In this document: one piece after another, positions 1 through 7,445 of the stretch | How positions within the stretch are numbered: position 1 is the stretch's first letter | Layout of the letters: each line of letters starts with the position of its first letter | Translations under genes and position numbers: made by a program | Notes under the pieces: model-generated | What the model was told of the DNA's origin: nothing | The model's database searches: none | What the model saw: the letters and a program-made list of their open reading frames with translations, nothing else | NCBI GenBank assembly: GCA_035268885.1 | Contig: DATFKA010000108.1 | Location: forward strand, 25,745-89,744 | Direction: 5' to 3' | Length of the DNA: 64,000 nucleotides | Origin: DATFKA01 sp035268885 | GTDB taxonomy: Bacteria; Bacteroidota; Bacteroidia; Chitinophagales; Saprospiraceae

Positions 1-267
1 CTGGGTTTAGCCATGGGGAATATGACCGTCCAGGCACAGGAGTTTGGTATTGCCCTGCATCACATGGCGGGTGTAAACTGGAAGCAGGCCCACCAAGTAT
101 TTAATGTGCCAGATGATTTCCACGTAGCAACGGCCGTAGCTATTGGTTATTACGGTGGCCATGTAGAAAATCTCCCCGAAGATTTGCAGGAAGGGGAGAC
201 CAAAGAGCGCAGCCGCATGTCACAGGAGGACTTTGTCTTTAGTAATGATTGGGGCGAACGCTTATAA
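1..267 (+). CDS. Nitroreductase family protein, C-terminal part (cut by window edge)
   Basis: The reading frame is open from base 1, so this is the last 88 codons of a gene starting outside the window; the ATG at 13 is internal. The visible part matches the C-terminal end of FMN-dependent nitroreductase-fold oxidoreductases: a GLAMGNMTVQAQEFG helix where these proteins usually read GLA..N..L.A...G, followed by HHMAG and a VATAVAIGYYG strand resembling the family's PVAVIAIGYPG. Such enzymes reduce nitro compounds, quinones or flavins with NAD(P)H in the cytoplasm. A strong hairpin terminator follows, so transcription probably ends here. The substrate cannot be judged from this fragment. Confidence 0.75.
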   Translation: MGLAMGNMTVQAQEFGIALHHMAGVNWKQAHQVFNVPDDFHVATAVAIGYYGGHVENLPEDLQEGETKERSRMSQEDFVFSNDWGERL

Positions 268-302
268 AACAGCTTCATCAAGAAAAACAGAAGGAATTAA
301 CG

Positions 303-329
303 GGCAGGAATTGTATTCCTGCCTTTTTT
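303..329 (+). terminator. Intrinsic terminator after the nitroreductase gene
   Basis: A perfect 9-bp stem (GGCAGGAAT / ATTCCTGCC) with a 3-nt loop is followed directly by six T residues. It lies 36 bases after the stop codon at 267 and points in the plus direction. The T-run reaches into the end of the converging gene at 328. Confidence 0.85.
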
Positions 330-1293
330 ATTCCCGGATGCTGAATTCGGTCCAGAGTGGATAGTGATCAGAGATCATAAATGAAAACTGCAGTTTGGTA
401 TTCCGGGATTCCTCCCAAAGGAGGGGGAGGAAGTCGTAGTTTCCACCGTTGATAAAATCCATGGATAAAGCCCTTCGTCCGCCTTTCTCGAACCAGGCGA
501 TCTGATCGTAGTATTTCTGTTCGTTGAAGATAGAGCGGGTTACTCTGCGATCCTGAAGGGCAGGGGGAATATGTAGCCCCTGAGAAATAAAGGTCTCCGT
601 CAGTAAATCTCCCCGCTCATCGATATTAAAGTCTCCCAGGGTGATTAGGTTGTGATCATAGGCGTTCATATCCCCTGCCCATTCGTTCATCCAGCGCGCA
701 ATGCCCTGTAATTCGGCAATACGGTCCTTAGAAGATTTCCCGTATTTGATATGTAGCGTAACCAGGATAAAGGTCTTTTGTTCCGAGCGGAAGCCCACCG
801 CAAAAGGGGCCCGAACGAACTGTTCTTGCAGGGCATTTTGTTCTACCTGCTCTTCCCATTCCTTGGGCACCACAATTTCGCCCGCCAGACCGGATAACTG
901 CACGCGGCGGGTATCGAAAAGGTAAGCCATGCGTTCGCCATTACCCGCATCACCGCGATTGACATCCGTCAGGATCATACTCCAATTCGAACCCAATAAT
1001 TTTAGAGTGTCTCGAAGGGCACGAATATTGGACTTGACCTCCTGCAGGGCAATGACGTCAAAGCGAGAAATGATTTCTTTGATGTACAGAATCGAGGACA
1101 AATCCCGGCGGGGGGAGTCTTCCTCGGTCGTGTGCCATTTGCGGGTGAGATTACCAAAGCTTCTCAGGTTCCAGGTGGCGATCAGGAGATTGCGCTCCAG
1201 TTTTTTAACGGGTATTTTAAGGTCGAGATCATCGCTAAGTCGTTTGAGTTTTTCCTGAACTTCAACGGGTGGTGTATCGCTTATTATAGGCAT
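328..1293 (-). CDS. Endonuclease/exonuclease/phosphatase family protein (cytoplasmic)
   Basis: This 321-residue protein has the motifs of the DNase I-like EEP fold in order: WNLRSFGN near residue 42, ALQEVK near 98 (metal-binding Glu), a VTLHIKYG strand with the active-site His, LGDFNIDERGD near 220, and C-terminal ISDHYPLW (Asp-His pair). It should cleave phosphodiester or phosphomonoester bonds with a divalent metal. There is no signal peptide, unlike the paralogue at 2798-3595, so it probably acts in the cytoplasm. It converges on the nitroreductase and is divergent from the gene at 1366. The substrate is unknown: nucleic acid, sugar phosphate and phospholipid are all possible in this family. 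Confidence 0.85.
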   Translation of the reverse strand: MPIISDTPPVEVQEKLKRLSDDLDLKIPVKKLERNLLIATWNLRSFGNLTRKWHTTEEDSPRRDLSSILYIKEIISRFDVIALQEVKSNIRALRDTLKLLGSNWSMILTDVNRGDAGNGERMAYLFDTRRVQLSGLAGEIVVPKEWEEQVEQNALQEQFVRAPFAVGFRSEQKTFILVTLHIKYGKSSKDRIAELQGIARWMNEWAGDMNAYDHNLITLGDFNIDERGDLLTETFISQGLHIPPALQDRRVTRSIFNEQKYYDQIAWFEKGGRRALSMDFINGGNYDFLPLLWEESRNTKLQFSFMISDHYPLWTEFSIRE

Positions 1294-1365
1294 CGGGTTT
1301 GGTTTTGGCAGAAATTTAAATTAATTGCTTACTTTAACATCATCATTTCATAAGATAAAGCATTT

Positions 1366-2592
1366 ATGCAAAATACCAGAGAATTTGATCTTATTGTTTG
1401 GGGCGCCAGTGGTTTTACCGGTCGTTTGGTTGCAGAGTACCTATACCAAAAATACGGAGTGGGGAAGGATTTGTCCTGGGCCATGGCCGGGAGGAATCAG
1501 TCCAAACTGGAGCGTATCCGCTCCGAAGTAGCCGATGCTTCGGTACCGATCCTTTTAGGCGACAGCCTGGATCAGTCCAGCCTGGAAGCTATGGCAAAGC
1601 GTACCAAAGTCATTTGTACCACCGTAGGCCCCTACGGGAAATACGGCTCCAAACTGGTGGCTGCCTGTGTTGCCCAGCAGACCCACTACTGCGATTTGGC
1701 TGGTGAGGTCACCTGGATGCGGGACATGATCGATCAGCACCACGCAGCGGCGCAGGCCAATGGTACCAAGATCGTCCACACCTGTGGTTTTGATTCTATC
1801 CCTTCCGATATGGGGGTCTATTTTATGCAAAAGCAAGCCCGGGAGAAAACGGGAGAGCCCGCCACGCAGATCAAAATGCGGGTACGGGGTGCCAAGGGTG
1901 GCCTCAGTGGTGGGACCTACGCCTCGCTGGGTAATGAAATCGTAAAAGCGGAGAAAGATAAAAGTCTCTATGGGGTTTTGATTAAGCCCTACAGCCTGAA
2001 CCCAAAGGGCGAACAGGAAGGACCGGATAAAAGAGACCTGCAAAAGGTAGTCTACGACGAGACTAGCCAAAACTGGATCTTTCCCTTTATCATGGCGACC
2101 ATCAACACCAAAGTCGTTCGGCGCAGTAATGCCCTGGCCGGATATCCTTACGGAAAAGATTTCCAATACGAGGAAGCTACCATGGCTGGCGACGGCTGGC
2201 AGGGAAAATTGAAAGCCTACGCGGCGGCGCTGCCCATGGGCCTGATTAGTATGGCCAAACCGGGCTCCCTGCTCAAGAAAGTAGTTGATCGCATTATGCC
2301 GGATCCGGGTGAGGGTCCCAGCAAAGCGAAAAGGGAGGCGGGGTATTTCAATTTGCGCTTTTATAATATCCTGTCCGACGGCAGCCTGGTCGTCGGGAAA
2401 GTAACCGGAGATAGAGATCCCGGCTACGGCTCGACCTGCAAGATGCTGGCCGAAAGTGCCATCTGCCTGGCCAGGGATAATACCCCGGATATTGCCGGTG
2501 TACTCACACCATCGGTGGCCATGGGCGATGCCCTGCTGGAAAGATTACAGGCCAATGCCGGACTGACCTTTTCCTTCGGAAAGGATGGATAA
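1366..2592 (+). CDS. Saccharopine dehydrogenase-like oxidoreductase (trans-acting enoyl reductase type)
   Basis: This 408-residue protein starts with a Rossmann dinucleotide-binding loop, WGASGFTGRLVAEYL (residues 12-26), then VICTTVGPYGKYG (about 86-98) and YCDLAGEVTW (about 108-117). These are hallmarks of the saccharopine dehydrogenase-like family that includes mycobacterial trans-acting enoyl reductases. The length fits the family (about 400). A later HTCGFDSIPSDMGV segment is also typical. By family it would be an NAD(P)-dependent reductase acting on a lipid or a small hydrophobic substrate; true saccharopine dehydrogenase activity is unlikely. It stands alone between divergent and downstream genes and ends in a hairpin at 2608. 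Confidence 0.8.
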   Translation: MQNTREFDLIVWGASGFTGRLVAEYLYQKYGVGKDLSWAMAGRNQSKLERIRSEVADASVPILLGDSLDQSSLEAMAKRTKVICTTVGPYGKYGSKLVAACVAQQTHYCDLAGEVTWMRDMIDQHHAAAQANGTKIVHTCGFDSIPSDMGVYFMQKQAREKTGEPATQIKMRVRGAKGGLSGGTYASLGNEIVKAEKDKSLYGVLIKPYSLNPKGEQEGPDKRDLQKVVYDETSQNWIFPFIMATINTKVVRRSNALAGYPYGKDFQYEEATMAGDGWQGKLKAYAAALPMGLISMAKPGSLLKKVVDRIMPDPGEGPSKAKREAGYFNLRFYNILSDGSLVVGKVTGDRDPGYGSTCKMLAESAICLARDNTPDIAGVLTPSVAMGDALLERLQANAGLTFSFGKDG

Positions 2593-2607
2593 AAAACATT
2601 AACCGTT

Positions 2608-2629
2608 GTGCGTAGGATTCCCTACGCAC
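2608..2629 (+). terminator. Hairpin after the saccharopine dehydrogenase-like gene
   Basis: A perfect 9-bp stem (GTGCGTAGG / CCTACGCAC) with a 4-base loop lies 16 bases after the stop codon. There is no clean T-run behind it, so termination efficiency is uncertain. Confidence 0.5.
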
Positions 2630-2652
2630 TACTCCCATTCGTTTTACGCATA

Positions 2653-2775
2653 GAAGTTGTTTAAGAATTCCTCGTGAGATGATTGGTAACGGCTTGGAAG
2701 TCAAGATAAAAAAGAGCTGCCGTATTGGCTTTCAATGTGTTGCAAGGACTCAGTGAGGAGTTTTTAAACAACTTC
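2653..2775. repeat. MITE-like dispersed repeat, copy 1 (123 bp)
   Basis: It is bounded by terminal inverted repeats GAAGTTGTTTAA and TTAAACAACTTC. The body is nearly identical to a second copy at 27897-28068: both contain GAGATGATTGGTAACGGC, GAGCTGCCGTATTGGC and a CTCAGTGAGGAG arm. The arms also pair imperfectly inside the terminal repeats, so the whole element can fold into a long hairpin. It carries no ORF. It lies between the genes ending at 2592 and starting at 2798. Confidence 0.8.
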
Positions 2776-2797
2776 ATAAACAATAAAATCACCGTTC

Positions 2798-3595
2798 ATG
2801 CACTTTAGATACTTTTTATTTCTTACCCTCTTGTTGAGTCAACAAACGATTTTTGCCCAAGCTGCGGTCGACAGTGACCGCATCGTCAAGGTACTGACCT
2901 TTAATATCCTGCACGGGGCGACTACCCAGGGCGATTTTGATTTGGATGCCATTGCGCAGGTAATTATTGATGCCCAGCCGGATCTAGTTGCTTTACAGGA
3001 AGTAGATTTTCAGACCAATCGCGCCAAAAAGTACGATTTGGTGACCGAATTGGCCTGGCGTACTAAGCTGGCGCCTCTTTTTGGTCGGGCTATGCCCTAT
3101 GACGGTGGCGAATACGGCGAGGGAGTATTGTCCAGGTACAGTTTTTTGCAAACGCGTAACGTAGCCCTGCCGCATTCGCCGGGTAAGGAGCCCCGCGCTG
3201 CACTGGAAATCCAGACCATTCTGCCCTCCGGCGACACTATCGCCTTCGTGGGGACCCATCTGGATCATACCCGGGATGCGACCGACCGCATCATGCAGGT
3301 GGAGGCGATCAATAAAGTGTTTGTTCAGAATAGGTTCCCGACCATTTTAGCCGGCGATTTGAACGCCGTGCCGGATAGCCGGCCCATTGATATTCTAGAG
3401 GAAATGTGGCAGGGCAGCTACGATAAAGCGAATCCTGCACCGACCTATTCGTCCGATCAGCCTACTAAAAAGATTGATTACATCATGTACTGGCCCCGGG
3501 ACCGCTGGCGCGTTCTCGAGACGCAGGTCATTGCCGATCCCATCGCCTCCGACCACTGCGCTTATCTGGTGACTTTGGAGCTTCTGGGAGGGTAG
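2798..3595 (+). CDS. Exported endonuclease/exonuclease/phosphatase family protein
   Basis: This 265-residue protein carries an N-terminal signal peptide with an AQA cleavage site near residue 22. The EEP fold motifs follow in order: LTFNILHG, DLVALQEVDFQTNR (metal Glu), VGTHLDHTRD, LAGDLNAVPDS (Asp/Asn) and ASDHCAYLVTL (Asp-His). It is therefore predicted to be a secreted or periplasmic metal-dependent phosphodiesterase or phosphatase. It is about 55 residues shorter than the cytoplasmic paralogue at 328-1293. Its stop codon is only two bases from the stop of the converging phosphatase gene at 3598, with no terminator between them. The substrate is unknown. Confidence 0.85.
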   Translation: MHFRYFLFLTLLLSQQTIFAQAAVDSDRIVKVLTFNILHGATTQGDFDLDAIAQVIIDAQPDLVALQEVDFQTNRAKKYDLVTELAWRTKLAPLFGRAMPYDGGEYGEGVLSRYSFLQTRNVALPHSPGKEPRAALEIQTILPSGDTIAFVGTHLDHTRDATDRIMQVEAINKVFVQNRFPTILAGDLNAVPDSRPIDILEEMWQGSYDKANPAPTYSSDQPTKKIDYIMYWPRDRWRVLETQVIADPIASDHCAYLVTLELLGG

Positions 3596-3597
3596 TT

Positions 3598-4992
3598 TTA
3601 ATTCTTCTCCCGTAATCTATTCTTTTGCATATATTCCATAAACTTCAAGCGGTAGGCCTCAATCTGCTCCTCACTCATTTGGTTTTTATAGCGGGCGGGA
3701 ATGTTAGCGCGCTCGGGTACGGCTTTGGGCGCTTTATCTATAAATTGGTTATGGCCATCAGCCTGCTTATGTAACTCGAAGGCATCGTAGAGCTGGCCGG
3801 TAGCGGTATAGGCTTCGTAGCGTAACTGATCGCCATCCAGGTGGACCAACTGGTAGAGCTGGGTGTTGGAGGCAATGCGCGTAAGCCAGTCGGCAAAATT
3901 AATATTATACATCTTGGGACCACTGACTGAGACCACGTAGATGGGCCCCTTGTCCAGTGGGTCTTTGCGGCTTTCGCCAAAAGCGAGGTTGTGTCCGCGA
4001 CCGTAGGTATGATCGTGTCCCTGTAGTACCAGATCAACGCCGTACTGCTCGTAGAGCGGCTGCAGATGTTCTTCCAGTTCCGGATTGTCGCGGCCCTGAG
4101 CGGTAGAGTAGATGGGGTGATGCTGAAAAACGATGGTCCAGCGGTGGGGATTGGTGGATAGAATCTGTTCCAGCCATTCTTTTTGCATAATCAATTCGGC
4201 GGGGTAGCTCAGCATGGCCTGAGTATTCAGGGAAATAAATCGAACGCCCTGATAGTCAAAATAATAGACGCTTTCGCGTAGGTCATCGGGTCCGTTTTCC
4301 GGAAAGGTAAAGGTGGGGCGCCAGTGGTTGTCCAGCACGCGTTCGCCTTCGGGCGAGCGCACGTACTCGTGGTTTCCAGGACAAGCCATTTGAGGCTTGG
4401 TGCCCGTAATCCATCCCGCTGCGTAGAACCATTCCCCCCATTCTTCGTCGCGGTTGGCGCGGTTGACCAAATCGCCAGCGTGGACCATAAAGTCCATATC
4501 GGGCATGGTGCTGTAGGCCTGGCGCACCGTGCGTGACCAGAAGGACTTCAGGCTATTTTGGGCATCCCCAAAGTAGGCAAAGGAAAAGGGGGCTGCCGTC
4601 TGTTCAGCGGTTGTAAAGTGAAACCATTCGCTCCAACCGGCCTCACTACCTACGCGGTAGGCGTAGAGTTTATTGGGAACCAGTTGGCGGAAGGTCGCGG
4701 AGTGAAAATGTGCCGTATGATCAGTGGTCAAGAGTACCTGCGTACGCGCTTGGACCTGTTTTCTCTCCAGGGCGAAATCGGGCGAAGCATCGGCCAGGGC
4801 AATTTCTGCAAAGGCGGTATCTACCGTGGCGTCTGTTCGCCAGGTGACCGACTGGGTTGTGGCCGGGTCTTCACGCCAACTCAATACGATACGGTCGGGT
4901 ATCTGGCTGGGCGGATAAATGGTTTTTTGCGCGAAAGCGCCCTGACAAAAGAGGAACAGAAAGAGAATCGTGAGCCTGAAAGGAATCTTCAT
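3598..4992 (-). CDS. Secreted purple-acid-phosphatase-like metallophosphoesterase
   Basis: This 464-residue protein has a signal peptide ending in GAFAQ (residues 18-22). An N-terminal fibronectin-III-like segment follows (SWREDPATTQSVTWRT is the usual purple acid phosphatase start). The calcineurin-like domain carries the five metal blocks: FAYFGDAQNS, MVHAGDLVNRA, CPGNHEYV, VFQHHPIYS and LQGHDHTYGRG. By family it hydrolyses phosphomonoesters outside the cytoplasm with a two-metal centre, probably for phosphate scavenging. The last 60 residues are charged and helical, with no T9SS sorting domain, so periplasmic location is most likely. It is divergent from the kinase at 5133. Confidence 0.85.
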   Translation of the reverse strand: MKIPFRLTILFLFLFCQGAFAQKTIYPPSQIPDRIVLSWREDPATTQSVTWRTDATVDTAFAEIALADASPDFALERKQVQARTQVLLTTDHTAHFHSATFRQLVPNKLYAYRVGSEAGWSEWFHFTTAEQTAAPFSFAYFGDAQNSLKSFWSRTVRQAYSTMPDMDFMVHAGDLVNRANRDEEWGEWFYAAGWITGTKPQMACPGNHEYVRSPEGERVLDNHWRPTFTFPENGPDDLRESVYYFDYQGVRFISLNTQAMLSYPAELIMQKEWLEQILSTNPHRWTIVFQHHPIYSTAQGRDNPELEEHLQPLYEQYGVDLVLQGHDHTYGRGHNLAFGESRKDPLDKGPIYVVSVSGPKMYNINFADWLTRIASNTQLYQLVHLDGDQLRYEAYTATGQLYDAFELHKQADGHNQFIDKAPKAVPERANIPARYKNQMSEEQIEAYRLKFMEYMQKNRLREKN

Positions 4993-5132
4993 AAATCTTT
5001 TTTGTACAAGTGTGCGGCTAAGTTAAAAAATCTGCCTCGGAGAAACTTCTTTTTGGTTATAAAATAGGTGTTAAAGGGAATATTCCTCTGGCTTTTTCGT
5101 AATTTATGCTCTACATCAAACGATGATTTACT

Positions 5133-6101
5133 GTGCAGGAATTTAATCTGAATACCCGTCCGGAAGTGCTTACCCGCTGGTTGCAGGAGAAGGGCTGGCT
5201 GGCAGGTGACGAACATATACAAGCTTTGGAAAAGCCCGGCGAGGGCAATATGAACGTCGTCTTGCGCCTGCGAACGGACCAACGCGCCTTTATTCTTAAG
5301 CAATCCCGGCCTTATGTCCATAAATACCAGAATATCCCGGCCCCCCTGGAGCGGATCGCCGTGGAGCAGCAGTTTTATCAGGAAATCAAGTCGGCGCAAG
5401 TTGGCGACAGGGTGCCGGAAATCCTGGCTTACGATGCCAGCCACCACCTCTTACTGCTGGAGGATCTGGGGGAAGGGGAGGATTTGACCACTTATTATGC
5501 GGAGCGTCGGGTGCCAGCTCAAGACCGCGCAGCGCTACTTGGTTTTTTGCGTCAAGTTCACCAGCAAAGGGTCTCCGAATATCCGGCGAATCGGTCGCTA
5601 CGTCAATTGAATCATCAACACATCTTTGTTCTGCCGTTTATGGAAGATAACGGTTTTGTGCTGGACGATGTTCAGGAAGGGTTGCAGGACTTGTCCATGT
5701 CTTACAAGACCGACGGTGAGCTGAAGTCTGCTGTTCAGTCTCTGGGGGCACTGTACCTCGCGGAGGGAGATACCTTATTGCACGGCGATTATTACCCCGG
5801 TAGTTGGCTGCGCTCGGCCGGTCATTTGTACGTGATCGACCCAGAGTTCAGCTTTTTGGGTTTTCCGGAGTTTGATCTGGGGATTATGGTGGCCCATCTT
5901 ATCCTGGCTACGGGCGAGGAGGACCAATTGGCGGCATGTCTATCGGCTTATGGCTTACCCTTAGGGGAAAAGCGGACGCAGCAGATAGCCGGTACCGAGA
6001 TGATGCGTCGACTGATTGGTCTGGCGCAGTTGCCCCTAGAACGGAGCCTGGAGGAGAAGGCCGCCTTATTAAAAATGGCTAGAAAAATGATAGTAGTATG
6101 A
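5133..6101 (+). CDS. Aminoglycoside phosphotransferase/MtnK-like small-molecule kinase
   Basis: This 322-residue protein shows the kinase-like fold of the APH family: AFILKQSRPYVHKY (ATP-binding Lys, near residue 55), LLLEDLGEGEDL hinge, LLHGDYYPGSW catalytic loop (near 216) and LYVIDPEFSFLGFPEFDLG metal-binding Asp segment (near 233). The HGD...IDPEF pairing resembles methylthioribose kinase more than true antibiotic kinases. The GTG at 5133 is the only usable start near the conserved N-terminus, because an upstream in-frame ATG (5106) meets a stop at once. The stop overlaps the next gene by ATGA, so the two are translationally coupled. The substrate is not known; methylthioribose or another sugar is a guess. 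Confidence 0.75.
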   Translation: MQEFNLNTRPEVLTRWLQEKGWLAGDEHIQALEKPGEGNMNVVLRLRTDQRAFILKQSRPYVHKYQNIPAPLERIAVEQQFYQEIKSAQVGDRVPEILAYDASHHLLLLEDLGEGEDLTTYYAERRVPAQDRAALLGFLRQVHQQRVSEYPANRSLRQLNHQHIFVLPFMEDNGFVLDDVQEGLQDLSMSYKTDGELKSAVQSLGALYLAEGDTLLHGDYYPGSWLRSAGHLYVIDPEFSFLGFPEFDLGIMVAHLILATGEEDQLAACLSAYGLPLGEKRTQQIAGTEMMRRLIGLAQLPLERSLEEKAALLKMARKMIVV

Positions 6102-7375
6102 GTATAGTACTTCGGGGTTTTGTGTTTAGTGCTCTGGCATTCCTTTTTTCCTGTACGCCCTCGCCCGAGCGTACGGATATCCCTATGCCCTGGGAGTCGG
6201 CGCGGGACACCTCCTCCGTAAAACTGGATCAAACGGAGTTGGGTGATCGGGTACTCGGTGCCATTGTAGGCTCGGCCATCGGTGATGCCATGGGGGCTTC
6301 GACGGAGATGTGGTACCGCAAGGATATTCAAGCCCAATACGGTTACATTACGGAGTTAACCACGGCGCTGCGCGAAAAAAGTGCGGAGGGCACCTGGCGG
6401 CACAATATGGTGGCCGGATCTACAACCGATGATACGCGCTGGAAGGTGCTGATGGGGGATTACATCAATCAACATCGCGGCGAGTTGAGTACCGATCATT
6501 TCGCTGCTTTTATTACCGACTACTACGAAGATCGGGTGACCGCACTGGCCGATGCGCAGACTAAAAAGTCAACGGATGTACTCGACGAACGCATTGAGCA
6601 GCTCAACTGGATTAAGGAGTGGGCGAGGGTGACGATGGCTTACCAGCAGGGCACTACTGCCTTTTTAGCGGCTCAACATCGCTTCTACGGTGGGGAGATG
6701 TCTTGCGCGGGGATGTTGTATTCTCCCGTATTCGGTCTGGTGGCGGCTTCTCCGGAGGAGGCATACCTCGCCGGGATTGAGCATGCCTTGTTTGATCTGG
6801 GTTACGCCAGAGACATCACGGGTCTGGTGGCGGCCATTACGAATAAAGCGCTGCAAACCAGTAATGTAGACTCTTTACTGGCCATTCATCAGTACATCGA
6901 TCCTTACGGATATCAGGATGCCCGATTGATTGGTCGGTTGAGTGTACAAATGCTGCAGGAAGCACAGGTGATGGTGCAGCAGGCGCGAACTTTGGAAGTT
7001 TCGGAGGCTGCTCCCCTGGTAATCCCAGAGGGCTTTCCGGGCACCGCAGCCGATTGGTTACAGGAGCAATATCTATTTGAAGAGCTGGAAAAACGACAAA
7101 AGGCGATTCCCTTTCACGCCGGAGAGATCTGGCAGATCCTGGTTACCGGATTACTGTACGGAGCGGGGGATTTTGAAAAGACGATGACCTTTATCGTGAA
7201 TTATGGAAGGGATAATGATACGGTGGCGGCCGTAGCGGGGATGATTCTGGGTGCGGCTCTGGGCTACGATCAGCTGCCGGATGATTGGAAGACGCAGACC
7301 ATCGAGGTCAGTAAAGAGGTGATGGGGCTGGATTTAGAGATGCTGGCGAAAAAAATATTGGTTGATATCCGGTAG
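6098..7375 (+). CDS. Lipoprotein ADP-ribosylglycohydrolase family protein
   Basis: This 425-residue protein begins with a lipoprotein signal (ALAFLFSC, Cys near residue 19). The ARH-fold motifs follow: GAIVGSAIGDAMGASTEMWY, a metal-binding TTDDTRW cluster (near 110) and the C-terminal NYGRDNDTVAAVAGMILGA block (near 370-388), the most diagnostic part of the family. ARH enzymes remove ADP-ribose from proteins or small molecules, or act on related glycosides. A lipid-anchored form would work in the periplasm or at the outer membrane, where NAD-derived substrates are unexpected. The four-base overlap with the upstream kinase suggests that ribosides are released and then phosphorylated, but that is inference. 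The stop codon lies inside a 34-bp palindrome. Confidence 0.85.
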   Translation: MSIVLRGFVFSALAFLFSCTPSPERTDIPMPWESARDTSSVKLDQTELGDRVLGAIVGSAIGDAMGASTEMWYRKDIQAQYGYITELTTALREKSAEGTWRHNMVAGSTTDDTRWKVLMGDYINQHRGELSTDHFAAFITDYYEDRVTALADAQTKKSTDVLDERIEQLNWIKEWARVTMAYQQGTTAFLAAQHRFYGGEMSCAGMLYSPVFGLVAASPEEAYLAGIEHALFDLGYARDITGLVAAITNKALQTSNVDSLLAIHQYIDPYGYQDARLIGRLSVQMLQEAQVMVQQARTLEVSEAAPLVIPEGFPGTAADWLQEQYLFEELEKRQKAIPFHAGEIWQILVTGLLYGAGDFEKTMTFIVNYGRDNDTVAAVAGMILGAALGYDQLPDDWKTQTIEVSKEVMGLDLEMLAKKILVDIR

Positions 7376-7402
7376 AGACAAGGCATGCCTTGTCTCTACC
7401 GG
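7369..7402. repeat. 34-bp perfect palindrome, likely bidirectional terminator
   Basis: The two 17-base arms (CCGGTAGAGACAAGGCA and its exact complement) meet without a spacer at 7385/7386. The stop codon of the ADP-ribosylglycohydrolase gene (7373-7375) is inside the left arm. The core GACAAGGCATGCCTTGTC recurs at 48223-48258 and 52207-52228. It sits between converging genes, as expected for a bidirectional terminator derived from a mobile palindromic repeat. Confidence 0.8.
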
Positions 7403-7410
7403 AAGGGGTT

Positions 7411-7434
7411 GGGTCGAAGCTCCTGCTTCGACCC
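7411..7434. repeat. Hairpin repeat GGGTCGAAGC-N4-GCTTCGACCC
   Basis: A perfect 10-bp stem with a TCCT loop lies nine bases after the palindrome at 7369-7402 and close to the stop of the GH3 gene. A near-identical hairpin is at 35368-35390, so this is a second small dispersed palindrome family. It may help to end transcription of both converging genes. Confidence 0.7.
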
Positions 7435-7445
7435 GAAATGTTTCC

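Noticed and set aside
5133..6101. Aminoglycoside resistance gene
   Set aside because: The fold is shared, but the HGD...IDPEF pattern is closer to metabolic kinases such as methylthioribose kinase, and the ARH neighbour does not suggest resistance.
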